From the IMG/VR virus record IMGVR_UViG_3300030104_005155, positions 1 to 26,404 of that record: a stretch of DNA of 26,404 bases. One strand, given 5' to 3'. A program made the position numbers and the translations under genes. This document shows, piece by piece, positions 1-11,600 of this stretch; the stretch's first letter is position 1; each line of letters opens with the position of its first letter. The DNA comes from a virus. The notes beneath the pieces are model-generated. The model saw nothing but the letters and a program-made list of their open reading frames with translations. It was not told the origin of the DNA and searched no databases.

Positions 1-3000
1 CATACTACAGGAGCAAATCCCGTGTTGGGGTCAAGATTTTCTGTCTGCTGGAGTAACTGAACCTGAGCAGCATAATTACCCTCAACATCAATGACCTTAG
101 CCTCAATTCTTACGGTATCAACCCAAGTATCAGACGCAGGATTTAATTCCATCGTTCCTTGCCAGAAACTAATCAGGAAGGGAGTGACACTCTCTGTTCT
201 GGTTGCGAATGGTTGATTAATGTATTCAACCTCACTGTAATCCAGTGTGATTACATCATTTGCCTTTCTTATGTTATTTCCCTCTGGTTCAGCGAATAGT
301 AAATCCCTTTGGAAATCCACAGGATTATTAGGATCAAAAACATTAACTACAGGTCCAAATATAAGATCAACTGAATTGGTATAATGTCTTGGTCTCAATT
401 CCTTTTGAGCCCTATCAATACTATTTTTAATTCGTGCTTTATCCTCTTGAGCATCGAATCCAGTAAAATTGTCAACAAAGAAACCGGATTTAAATCTATT
501 CAATCCCTCAGAGTCTGGAACAAAAAGATTTGCTGTGTTTGCTTCCAGTAAAGAGAGCGATGTATAATACTCAAGACTTGAAATTCTATTCTCAAGTTGC
601 TTGATATCCTTCATCTGATATCTCTTATGCTCCAAGAATCTTACAGATGCTTGATTGACATTATAGAGATATGGTGGAAGGGTAACTGTGGCAACCTCCA
701 AGGCATCATCAATTGGATTTGGTGCCTGTGGTAGTTCTGATGGGGTTCCGTAAATAATTTGGAACTTACCTTTCTGATCCAAGAACACTCTATCAATTCT
801 TCCAAGATAATGAGTGAATGATGTAAGAATTGCCTCATCTGATGCCAAAGCATTAGATGCAGAATTACCAGCACCATCAAAGGTTCTTCCAAAGAATTCA
901 AGTGGAGATCTTGATCCTTCAGTAAGAGTATAATCAGAAACTCTTGGTCTGATATCAATTATATCGCTATTCGCATCTCCATTAACCGCCTTAATTTCAG
1001 TAGAGTAATCAAAGTTTTTATATGACTCAACAGTGGTAAGATCCCCATTATCAGTTGAATCAAAAAAGGCACTCTTATAATAAATTTTTAATTTCTTAGA
1101 AGGAAGAGTTTTACCCTCTTTGACTACAATTCTTCCATGATCATAGAAAGTATCTTCCTGACCAGTTCTAAATTTGTAATTATCAGAGATATCAAAACTA
1201 TCGTCAGAAAGGACGGATACTACTGCTCCGATTCCAGTGTTCTGGAAGATCACTGATTCTCCCTCAACAAACTTCTTATCATTCTTAGAGAGATATGAAA
1301 TTTGTGCGGAAGATAGTTTCTCTGCTACGATAGCACTCGCACCTGATACCTGTCCGATAAAGGACTCTCCAATTATAAGTTCCCCAGTGGTGGTTGATGT
1401 ACTATTAATAGTAGTCAGAGATACTTTAGGTGCGGTAGCAGCATTAGTATCGGAAGATTCAAAAATGCCATGGACCTCAATTACATCCGGGACATTTAGA
1501 GATATGGTAGCATCTTGAACCCTAGTTCCATAAGGGAATTTACCCTCACCAAAATCTAATCCGTCATTTAGAGTTGTTGACCCAATACCAGATGCTTTGT
1601 TATTTGATTTTTCAACAACTATAGACTTAACACTATTCTTAATCTTAACTTTTGATGTTGGTTTAACCTTCTTCAGAGATACAATCAGGGAGGCACCAGT
1701 ATCGTTAGCACCAAGACCAACAATATTCAGTCCAGTTCCTGCTGTAGTAATATTAAATTTACCCCCATCCAGGGCTTCAGTTTCGCCATCTGATCTGATC
1801 AGAGCATATCTTTCCTCATCAAAGGGCAGGAATGACTCATTCGGACCAGCAGTTATCTGAGCACTGAGTTGACCATTAACAATGTCAACGGTTAGAACTT
1901 TTCTTATAGTCAGACTTGCATTTGTAAAATCTACTGATTCAACATCTGTTCTTGGTAATCTAGTATAAAGGGTGCTGTCAGAGGAGGGATCTAGTTTGGT
2001 GGTTACAAGTTTAAAATCACTTACATCAAGAGATGCAGTTGGAAGAGCACCAACAGCAATTCCAGGCACAGGAGTTACCGCACTAATTCCAATACTATCA
2101 ATTCCAACCTTTGTAACTCTTCCGACCGAAACATCAGTTATTGTTAGGTTAGTATTTGTATATTCTACAAGGTCACCAATCTTAAATGCTCCTGGGATAG
2201 CATTACTGGTGCTTCTTACCGTGCTCATACCACCAGATGCGGGGGATATGGTAGCAACACCAACAGTAACTAATGGAGATTGAACAACGTCAGCAGCAAA
2301 AGTACCGACGCCAAGTGCTCTATTATTACTGCCAAAAACGGATTTTACATCTGATAATGTGTATGCTGTAACTGCTATCGCAACTCTGCTCTGTTGGAAT
2401 CCAGAAGAACCGTCAAGAACCCCATTAAATATCAAAGCTTCATTGGGAATAAAGTCTCCCTCAACCTCATAAACTGACAAAGCATTAGAGTCAGTAATCG
2501 CATCCTTAATAAATGCGGTTGCTCCACTTCTATTTCCCTGAACATGTGTGGGAACAGTAAGGGTGGTTGCCTGATTAAGAACAAAATCTACTGTTGTCTG
2601 AACATCATACAGTGCTAGATTCCACTCATTAAGACTACTATTGCTGGTATTATAAGATCCAGACTCTAATCTATAGTCATATACCCTAGCAACACCAATC
2701 TCTCTACCAGGAGGATTAGGAGTACCACCAGTTCCATCTGTGGTGAGACCAACCCTTTGATCCCTCAAACTTAGAACGTATGTGTTACCAACTCCAACAT
2801 CCGGTGATCTCCAAGTTCTATTAACCCTCAGTGTTGGACCAGTATTATAAATTATTGATTGATCTTCAATGGTTGCCGTTGTTCTTGGTTTGGGAACATC
2901 AATAAAAGTTGAACTTGAAATATCAATATCGTAACCACGAACAAATGCCCTACCAGGAGAGAACTTGTAAAGCATCAAATCATCAGATGGAGTCTGTCCA

Positions 3001-4049
3001 CCATAGGTCAATTGACCAGAGGTAAATACTCCTCTATTTCCCTTTCCGTTGTTAAGAGATTCCTTAAGTGATATATCAAATGCTTTTACGTAGTAATCAC
3101 CAGATTCTGCATATGTTCTTCTTGCCAGAACGTCCGTCCAATCTTTATATCCTACTCCTCCACCTAAATCTCCCCTCTTATATGGGGATTTGATATTTCC
3201 TTCCTCAATAATAGATAATTCTACAAACTGATCATCATTGTAATCAGTTACTGGTTTTTTAAACAAACTTAAGGAGATCTTAAGTCTATCCGCACCTGGA
3301 GATGAGTAATTATTAAAACCCTGTGAGTTATCATTTAGGTTTTCATCCTCATCAGCGTTTACAATAGATTCATTTACAAATAGACCAACCCTATAACTTG
3401 GATTGCTATTATATTGATCCAGAATTAGGGTTTCTGTAGCAACATTGACAAAATGTCCACGAACAAAATATACACCTTCTTGAATCTGGAAAGCAGATCC
3501 TGTGGCAGCTGCCTCATCCGCAATGGTCGTCGCAAAGGGAGCTCCAATAGCAATAGTGGAGTTTCCAAGCAAACCAGAAGCGATAATTTGATTACAAGTT
3601 AGATTTTCCCCATCAGAGAAAACTTGAGTAGCATTATTAGTTGTGCTTGAATTAAGATAATTGATATAAAGTGTAAGATTTCCTCTTTCAGAATCCTCAG
3701 GTAAAAGAACCTTATCTACAACAGCACTTACCCCAGATGTCACTCCAGTAATTTTAGTTCCAACTAACTGCTGAGCGTATGCCGCAACAGGAACTCCCAA
3801 ATAAGTATTCTGAAGTTGAATACCATAATACAACTGGGTATAACCAGTATTACCTGGAATTACCTTAGCACCCTCTTTAAAAAAGTGTTGACCAAACTTT
3901 TCAATCTGATTCTGAAGAATAGATTGTAAGGTAGTTAATTCTCTTGCCTGGACCGGATATCCAGGTTTGAATAGCACCTTATGATAATCATCTACCGGAT
4001 CAAAGTCATCAAAATATGGTGCTACGTTGAGGTTCGTTTGCTGTGGCAT
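1..4049 (-). CDS. DUF4815-type virion structural protein, 3' end beyond the window
   Basis: The ATG at 4047-4049 opens a frame that I followed by translation at several points down to the left edge without meeting a stop, giving at least 1349 codons; the C-terminus is missing. The N-terminus reads MPQQTNLNVAPYFDDFD, then FKPGYPVQARELTTLQSI and NQIEKFGQHFFKEGAKVIPG. Later come YFVRGHFV, SPGRAFVRGYDI, YQMKDIKQLENRISSLEYY and RHYTNSVDLIFGP. These are recognisable signatures of the large DUF4815-like structural proteins that follow gp8 in cyanophage baseplate clusters. The likely role is a virion (baseplate or tail-fibre attachment) component; which T4 protein it replaces is not clear. It begins 6 nt after the gp8 stop with no obvious promoter, so it is probably co-transcribed with gp8. 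Family recognition is from memory of conserved motifs, not a search. Confidence 0.9.
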   Translation of the reverse strand, partial: MPQQTNLNVAPYFDDFDPVDDYHKVLFKPGYPVQARELTTLQSILQNQIEKFGQHFFKEGAKVIPGNTGYTQLYYGIQLQNTYLGVPVAAYAQQLVGTKITGVTSGVSAVVDKVLLPEDSERGNLTLYINYLNSSTTNNATQVFSDGENLTCNQIIASGLLGNSTIAIGAPFATTIADEAAATGSAFQIQEGVYFVRGHFVNVATETLILDQYNSNPSYRVGLFVNESIVNADEDENLNDNSQGFNNYSSPGADRLKISLSLFKKPVTDYNDDQFVELSIIEEGNIKSPYKRGDLGGGVGYKDWTDVLARRTYAESGDYYVKAFDISLKESLNNGKGNRGVFTSGQLTYGGQTPSDDLMLYKFSPGRAFVRGYDIDISSSTFIDVPKPRTTATIEDQSIIYNTGPTLRVNRTWRSPDVGVGNTYVLSLRDQRVGLTTDGTGGTPNPPGREIGVARVYDYRLESGSYNTSNSSLNEWNLALYDVQTTVDFVLNQATTLTVPTHVQGNRSGATAFIKDAITDSNALSVYEVEGDFIPNEALIFNGVLDGSSGFQQSRVAIAVTAYTLSDVKSVFGSNNRALGVGTFAADVVQSPLVTVGVATISPASGGMSTVRSTSNAIPGAFKIGDLVEYTNTNLTITDVSVGRVTKVGIDSIGISAVTPVPGIAVGALPTASLDVSDFKLVTTKLDPSSDSTLYTRLPRTDVESVDFTNASLTIRKVLTVDIVNGQLSAQITAGPNESFLPFDEERYALIRSDGETEALDGGKFNITTAGTGLNIVGLGANDTGASLIVSLKKVKPTSKVKIKNSVKSIVVEKSNNKASGIGSTTLNDGLDFGEGKFPYGTRVQDATISLNVPDVIEVHGIFESSDTNAATAPKVSLTTINSTSTTTGELIIGESFIGQVSGASAIVAEKLSSAQISYLSKNDKKFVEGESVIFQNTGIGAVVSVLSDDSFDISDNYKFRTGQEDTFYDHGRIVVKEGKTLPSKKLKIYYKSAFFDSTDNGDLTTVESYKNFDYSTEIKAVNGDANSDIIDIRPRVSDYTLTEGSRSPLEFFGRTFDGAGNSASNALASDEAILTSFTHYLGRIDRVFLDQKGKFQIIYGTPSELPQAPNPIDDALEVATVTLPPYLYNVNQASVRFLEHKRYQMKDIKQLENRISSLEYYTSLSLLEANTANLFVPDSEGLNRFKSGFFVDNFTGFDAQEDKARIKNSIDRAQKELRPRHYTNSVDLIFGPVVNVFDPNNPVDFQRDLLFAEPEGNNIRKANDVITLDYSEVEYINQPFATRTESVTPFLISFWQGTMELNPASDTWVDTVRIEAKVIDVEGNYAAQVQLLQQTENLDPNTGFAPVV

Positions 4050-4055
4050 AATTCT

Positions 4056-5606
4056 TTAGAACTGCAAAATAATTTTGATATCTTCTTTTTGGTTAGATGA
4101 TCTGGTGATTGAGGGTCTGTTATCAACGTAAATAATATTTCCAGCATGTTTCTTAACCTCTGGACCCGCAACTCCACTTGTAAATGACTGACCAAGATAA
4201 TATGTACGATTATTTATTACGCTTGTGATACCAGTAAAACCTGTATCAATTAACAAGTTAGATCCACTTGAGGGTACAATAGTAACTGATCCACCCGCCG
4301 CAGGTGATGATGTAAATTCTTCTACATTAAATCCATAGGTAGGATTAGAAATACCAATTCCAGCATATGTGAATCCGAAATTCGTTTTATCCTGCCAGTA
4401 TTTTAAAACACCTGTCGTTTGATTGTAACTTACAACCCTACCAACAGCAGTTGCTCCTGTTCCAACAGTTTGAATAAATGTTGAGTCAGCAGTAAATTGA
4501 GCAGAACTATATCCAGCTCCAGTGAGTTTAAGAGCATTTAGAACACTTGCCTTATCTGAAGTTAATACGTTTCCAGTCGAAACCTCTGGATTTTCAATAA
4601 CACCTACTCTGGCAATTTGATTTCCTGTAATAAAATCGGGGTTTTCATTATCATTCTCAATTCTAGAATACAGTAGAACATTATATGCTCCCAATTCTCT
4701 GTAAATGTCTTTTCCATGACCACCCTGAGGGGACATGATAACATCAAATGTTGGAATAGTTGTTCCCGTTGGAACATTACCACCAACCAAATTTACACTT
4801 CCATAAGAGTAATTTGATCCTTGATTTGAAACTGTAACTCCACTAACCTTAGAATCTGCTCCAATTGTAATCGTACATTCAGCACCAGAACCATCACCTT
4901 GAATAGGCACCCTTGTATAAGTTGAGTTAGCAGTTCCAAGACCAACACCACCACCGGTCACAGTTACGATCTTAACCGATCCATCTACAGCATTATCTCT
5001 GACTGGGGCATTGTCGCTACTAGATCCCCAATTAGCGGGAACTGGCATAAAATCAGTAGATTCAAACTTTACAACTTCATTTGCCTTAATAGTGTACAGA
5101 TATTTCCAAATATATCCATCACCACTTGATCCAGCAGATCTTGGTTCTAAATCAGTAAATGTTGGTTCATCAAGAGATGGCCTTCCATTAGGGTTATCTG
5201 GATCAGTTCCATTTTGTAAGCAGATATAAACCTTGAAATCACTATTCAGCACATAGAAGAATGATGAATATAGATTTGTAGCGCCAGATACAGATGCTGG
5301 TTTTGTTACACTATAATCATGACGATACATGTCATAGGTAGTTCCTGATGCCCAAGTTCTCTTGGGTATCACCTGTCTAACGTCAGAAGAATTAATCTTC
5401 TTCACAGCGATCATTGTGTCCCAATAATCATTCTCCTCCTCAAAATTATCTTTTGGTGCTGGTGGCGTTGTATCCCAATCACTTTGATAATCTGCTGGAT
5501 TAGGTAACCCAATAAAAGAATAATATGCATTGGAACTGGAACTAACTCCAGATACAAAATTCTTTGCATTCAAAATTCTAATTTGATCAGTTATAATTGC
5601 AGCCAT
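4056..5606 (-). CDS. 8: Baseplate wedge subunit gp8
   Basis: 516 aa, starting MAAIITDQIRILNAKNFV, with YYSFIGLPNPADYQSDWD at about residues 28-45 and IWKYLYTIKANEVVKF near 166-181. These match gp8 proteins of cyanophages. In T4, gp8 (334 aa) is a wedge subunit that joins gp7, gp10 and gp6 during baseplate assembly. This version is about 180 aa longer; the added part is rich in G/S/T and contains GSNYSYG and GAGYSS turns like those of the giant protein upstream. The ATG at 5604-5606 has no strong Shine-Dalgarno, but a GATAAATA late-promoter-like octamer lies 28 nt upstream. It sits between the gp7-position giant and the DUF4815 protein, the expected T4 order (6-7-8). The assignment is confident by context and N-terminal motif; the extra length is characteristic of cyanophage copies. 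Confidence 0.88.
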   Translation of the reverse strand: MAAIITDQIRILNAKNFVSGVSSSSNAYYSFIGLPNPADYQSDWDTTPPAPKDNFEEENDYWDTMIAVKKINSSDVRQVIPKRTWASGTTYDMYRHDYSVTKPASVSGATNLYSSFFYVLNSDFKVYICLQNGTDPDNPNGRPSLDEPTFTDLEPRSAGSSGDGYIWKYLYTIKANEVVKFESTDFMPVPANWGSSSDNAPVRDNAVDGSVKIVTVTGGGVGLGTANSTYTRVPIQGDGSGAECTITIGADSKVSGVTVSNQGSNYSYGSVNLVGGNVPTGTTIPTFDVIMSPQGGHGKDIYRELGAYNVLLYSRIENDNENPDFITGNQIARVGVIENPEVSTGNVLTSDKASVLNALKLTGAGYSSAQFTADSTFIQTVGTGATAVGRVVSYNQTTGVLKYWQDKTNFGFTYAGIGISNPTYGFNVEEFTSSPAAGGSVTIVPSSGSNLLIDTGFTGITSVINNRTYYLGQSFTSGVAGPEVKKHAGNIIYVDNRPSITRSSNQKEDIKIILQF

Positions 5607-5633
5607 TTTGTGCCAGTTTAATGGAGTTTTTTT

Positions 5634-5641
5634 TATTTATC
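5634..5641 (-). promoter_or_regulatory. Late-promoter-like GATAAATA before gp8
   Basis: Minus-strand GATAAATA followed by an A-run, in the 40-bp gap between the giant gene and gp8, 28 nt before the gp8 ATG. One mismatch to the T4 late octamer and identical to the site before gp25. Confidence 0.5.
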
Positions 5642-5646
5642 ACACA

Positions 5647-8600
5647 TCAAGTGATGTAATTCTTAAATTTAAGCGGAGCAGATCTTTCAACCCTCATTGA
5701 GGTAGTAATTCCGAGAACACCGTCATTAGTGTATGCGGTGTAACTATTTAATCCTGCCCTAGAAGCGAGTGATGCCCTACCCCAACTATATTCACCAAAA
5801 CCTGCGACAGTAGATTTGGTTTGTGTGGTAATTCCTAATGCTTCTGACCTATCAAACGAATCATCAATATTGACAGACACCCTTCTACAAACTGTAGTGC
5901 CAATTCCTACACCAGCCGCATCTAAACGAATTGTTCTTTCAATGTTTTCGGCAGCCGCAACAACATATACATTATCAATATGAGACTTACCAACACCTGC
6001 TGTGTCACCATTGGGTGCGAGTGATATAATTGATGTTGTTGCCATTCCCACGTTAGAATTAGAAACTATGAAATAATCATTTACTTGTAATCCACTCAGG
6101 GTTGCTGCGGTTGAAACCAAGGAAGTATTTCTTAGTGCAGAATCAAATGGGATGTGCAGGTCAAATACAAACTGTGTAGTGACACCCGCGTTAATTGTTG
6201 TAGTTCCGAATCCAACAATAATTCCAGAGTCGCCCACAATGTTAGATGTGTTTACTAGGTTCTCCTCCTCACTATAACCTGGTTCACTTATCAGAACGAC
6301 GGGTGGGTTTGTATTTGTATATCCAGTTCCAGCGTTTGTAATTGTGACGGAAGAAATAGTTCCACCAGCACTTATAACTGGATTCGCTGTTGCTGTGACA
6401 AGACCGGCAGAAGGAACACTTTGAGCGATTGATCCGACAACCACCACGGCGGTGCTATATCCAACACCACCATCAGAAATAACAATGGAAGAAATAGTAC
6501 CAGTATCACTTACAACAGCAGTTGCGGCTGCTCCTGAGGTGACTGTCTGGGATGCGAACCTTATCTTTTCCTGGAATTGAAGCGAAACATTATTTTCGTT
6601 CTGTCCATTAAAGAGAGGTCTCATCCGATCAACATAAATTTCTGTTGATCCAATACCAACAGACTTGGTAATATATGCGTATGGATGAATTTGGGGTTCA
6701 TAAAGTTCCCTATCTTTACCAACACGTTTTAAGTTAACAAGTTTGTCTTCTGTCTGTCTACACCACTTGATCCTTCTCGTCAGAGTTTCATCCTCAGTAT
6801 TTCCTGGACCAAAATATGGATATGTTTGAACTTGGTCGGTAGAATTGACATTAGTTACTGTTCTTGCTTCCTCCTGTAAGGTTGAATCTTGACCAGCATT
6901 AGCATCATATCCAATGGTCAGGGTATCACCTTCTTTAACAGTTTCAATAACCTCTCTAAAGATAACATCCTGATCATCTCCGGTTCCCTTGTAGAAAATA
7001 ATCTTACAACTATCGCCAACTTTTGGTGGTTCAGTGAATCTGATTACACTACCACCTGGGAACTCATAACCCTTTCCAGGTTCCTGTAAAATATCATTAA
7101 TGGTTACGATGAGAACTTTTTCAACATCAACTTTAGATCCTCTTGGTGATCTGATAGAGATTTGTGACCCGGCAAGGGTAAGGTTAAATGCTCTAGTCGC
7201 TCCATCAAAAAGAACTGATGGATCATCGAGCATTTGAAGAACACCAACACTCCATCCAGTAAACTCATCAGAGAATACCTTCTGAACTGTCGCTTCAAAG
7301 TTGTTTCCGGTATACTGTTGTGTTGTAGGAATTCCAGTAAGTCCACCAGTTGGAATGGTAAGAATCTCACCTTCCTTATATCCGACACCCTTATTATTAA
7401 TAGAGAAATCAATAACACTAGACCCCTGACCAACGACAATATCGATAGTTGCGTTCAATCCAGAGTTTGCCGCACCAACATAATTAAGTGGAATGTTAGT
7501 GTAAGAAAGTGGGTCATCAACAAACAGGGACAGTGGTCTACTGACCTTACCACACCTATTATAGAAGTGGGGACATGTTGAGATTCCCGTATTTACAACG
7601 AACTGGGTGGGAGAAAGAACTGCTATAACTGAGGAACCACCGGACGCGAAGTCATTTCCACTAGCAGACTTATTCTTCTTCCTTGGCGCATTAACAATCG
7701 CACCCTGTATCGTTCCACTATCCTTATAGAAGGTTGGAACTGTTGAAGGACCGGTGTTAACGACAAACTTAGTAGAATTAACAATCTCAATAACCCGAAC
7801 TCCGCAGAATGCGGGATCAGTTGTTCTTGGATAAAGGTGTTCGGATGCTCCATTATCAAGACCACAAGTGAATGCGAGACCTGTCAATACAACACCTTTA
7901 CCAACCTGTAAGAGGTGTGGTGTTGCTGTGGTGATTGTAGTAACACCAGTTAAATTATTATAATCGGCATCAGAGACATTAACAGGTGGAGCATAAGAAC
8001 AGGTAAATGCGATACCAGATAACTTAATTGCTTCACCCTCAGTCAATCCATGAGCAGTAGATGTGGTAACTGTGGTGATTCCCGTAATGGAACTATATCC
8101 AACGTTAGTGATTGATTTTGTGGGATAGAACCTTGGAGTAGAATTATTTGTTACAGATATAGCAGTTGAAACGTGTCCATTGATAATGGTCGCAAATCCA
8201 ACATGATATACTGAGGTTTCAACACCAACACTTGTAGAGGCAGCACTAACATTAACAAATCCAATCGGAGGACTATCTACAACAATACGGGCTTGAGTGC
8301 CTGTAGGAATTCCTACAGTCAGTGCCTGAGTTGAGAGAACTCTAGCAAAGGTTGATGAGGAAGATACGATAGTTCCTCCATAATAGGCATCAGCAACTCT
8401 TCCAAATTCAATCGTACAGTTAGCTCCTGTATTCAGTTGAGGTAAGAGATCAAGAACGCTTCCCGTATTAGGGATGAATATTTCAGTAGATCCAATACCC
8501 ACAAACTCATTTGTTTTGACCAGGAATTCATACTGATCAGCAACCCTATATCCTGATCCAGTATTACCAATCGAAACATCTGTGAGGACACCAACGTTAG

Positions 8601-11600
8601 TAACCTTAGCAGTTGCTCCAGCAGAAACTAGAGGTTGATAACCAAATCCTTCTGTTGATCCAATAGAAAGGAGAACACCGCCAAGAGGTAAGTTTGTAGT
8701 ATTAGCATCTGTGGTTGTAGAGGTTGCGGTTCCAGTAAAGGAGATAGTGGTGATACCAGATACTTCACCCATGGTAAAGTCTCTGGTGATTCCAGGACCC
8801 TGTAAAATATCATTAATCAGGATAATCGCATTTCCAGTAGAAATTCCAGAAACATCCGATGATCCACCGGCAGACAATGGATATGTGTCAGTGTTGCCAT
8901 CAAATTTACCTGAGATACTATCAAAGAGGTAGTTTGTATGATAGGTGTCGGTTGAGGTTCCTGTGACACCCGATCTCATAAACATTCTTCCCTGGAAGGA
9001 GGAACTTGAAGAAACACCTTCCCAATCCCTTTCATCGGGCCTATTTGTTGTACTACCAATGGGTTGACCACCATAAGGTGCTTCGGCAAAATGAAGGACA
9101 CTTTCAGTAATGTTGTAGTTTCCGACAACTTTAGTTACTGGATCCCCAGTATTTGCGGTGCCAACCTTTGTTCCTAATTGAGCTCTTTTTACAGTAAGTC
9201 TATTTGTGCTTCCAACACCAACAGCGGTGATTTTCATAATCTCATTACCAACCTGAACAAGATCAGAACCGAAGTAAGATTGTATACCACTCAGGTTGAT
9301 AGCATTATCAACAGTGGTAACATTAGTGGTGAGTCCGGTTGTCTGTGATGTAGCAACAATTGGAGATTGAATCAAATTGTCAAGTGCGAGCAAACATCTT
9401 GAGTTTTGATTGGTTGCCACAAATCTATGTGAGGTTCCAACTCCAACACTTGCGATTTCCATAGGAATCGCAATTTTCTTAAGTGCATTTTCTGCCGAAG
9501 ATGCGAGTTGAATCCTATCATCACCAAGTTTAATCGCATAAAGATCAGTCTCAATGGGTAGGAAGGTTGTATTGCCAACCCCAGGAATATTTGTCAGACC
9601 AATACCAATGGAGGATGTAATACCACCATTTCTGTCATAACGAATCCTTTCTCCAGAAACAAAGAAGTGATTTGGAATTCTAATGCTATTAGCATCAACA
9701 CTAACAATGGAGGAGTCATCTCCCAAGAAATACTTCTCAAATATGGGTGCTGATCGATGCTCCAGCATGAAGGTTTTTCTAACAGCATTCTCTGTTCCTT
9801 CATACCTTGCGTAGTTAGAGGTAAGGAATCCATTACCAAATTCTCTATCATCCCTACTATCATCCTCAATCCTAAGTGCCTGCGTGTATACTTTAACATC
9901 AACACCAATATTTGCTTCTGGTGTAAAGGTTAGAGATATCCCACCACCAGCATTAAATCTGGAACCAAAGGTTCCAAGTCCACTTATATACGGCATCGGT
10001 GTATCAGTTTCTACAATACCAAATTCCGTAAGTTCTAAGTCCCCTGTTCCATCCTCATTACTATCAGTGTCCATGAGAACAATTTCTCTCATCTCATAGG
10101 TATCATTTGTGGTATCGGTTATTGATACCATGAAATACGCTGAATCATAGATGAAGTTGTATTCGGCAACGGTGGTTATGCCTGGAGTTCCTGAGGATGC
10201 GATTGTTGTTGATCTACCCTCAAGAAGGGCATGTTTCATCTGATCTGTGCTAATTCCAGATATTCCATCAGTTCCAAAACCAATCCTCACGGTATTAGAA
10301 GTTAGCGCAGCACCAACACTTGGTATAAAATCAACTTTTAGTTGATTACTATCAAGGTATGCGAAGTATGTTCCAAATCCAGGTCCGGTGAAGGATGTGC
10401 TATTTTCATTACTTACCAATCTACCAAATTCAGTTATACTTACATTGGTATCATCATGAATAATGTTTAATTCGTCATATTGGTGATCAATACTGTTCTC
10501 ATCAGAAATGAGAGCCATAAGTTTCATTGATCTGGTTGTAGCAGCAGTCGATACCACATTTGTTCTAGATCCAGCACCCGCAGGAACAGCAACGCTAGTT
10601 GTGCGAATGTCTACGGCACCATTACCCAATACGATAGAGGTTCCTAGACCAACAACATTATCATCCAGATGATATGCGAGACTTACGAGTTGATAATCGT
10701 TAACAGCAAATTTTCTAGGGAAGAACTGTAGGGATCCTTGTGTTCCAGAGATTGTAAAATCAAAATCACCAAGATCATTGATGGAATACATTCTTCCATA
10801 TTGGTTCATGAATGCGATCTGTCCATCCTGAATCATGGACACTATTCCAAATTGCCTTTCACTAGTAAATCTTTCATCCTTAAAGTAGATGAAATACTTA
10901 AGGAATCTACTTTGAGTAGCATTAAAACTATCAATGAGGGTAAATCTGGTTGCCCTTGGATTGCTATTAAACTGACCACTAAAATCATCAAAATCAACAG
11001 CTCTATTTCCGAATGACTCAAAGAAGTCTGTTAGAATTCTACTTGAGAAAATAATTTCATCGGAAAAGACCTGTCCAGAAGCATTAAGTGAATTTTCTAA
11101 TGCCAGATCAAAATCATAGAAGCAATTAAAGTCTCCAATGCTATAGAGATCATTAACCACATCAAAGTATGAGAGTTCTGTGGACAATCCAACCCTCATT
11201 GAGTTCTGTTGAACTTCACTGAAATCTGCTGGAGTTTCTAATTGATAATCACAGAATTTCTGGAATCCTGCTGTATGATTTGTCGTACTTACTACATCAT
11301 TCCAGGTATCAAAATTAACTCTTGATCTCAATGAATATGAGAAGTTCTGATAATAGAAACTATCCTGAATTCTTTGTATATTAGAATTAAGGAACCCAGA
11401 ATCAGTGGTGGATCCTCTAACAACCCTTGATGACGCATCAAGAGTGAGATTAGACTGATATACAGTCACCTCATCGGCAACTCCTTGAGTTTTAGAAGCG
11501 AGTCCTTCAATTACCTCACCCTCTACGAAGTTTTTGGATGAGGAAACTCTAAGGGTTCCACTCTTTCTATCCCAACTCTCTACCCTTCCTGAGGCAGTCG

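Noticed and set aside
1237-2283. Several plus-strand frames of 87-103 codons opposite the DUF4815-type gene
   Set aside because: They are the complement of a continuous minus-strand coding frame with clear family motifs.
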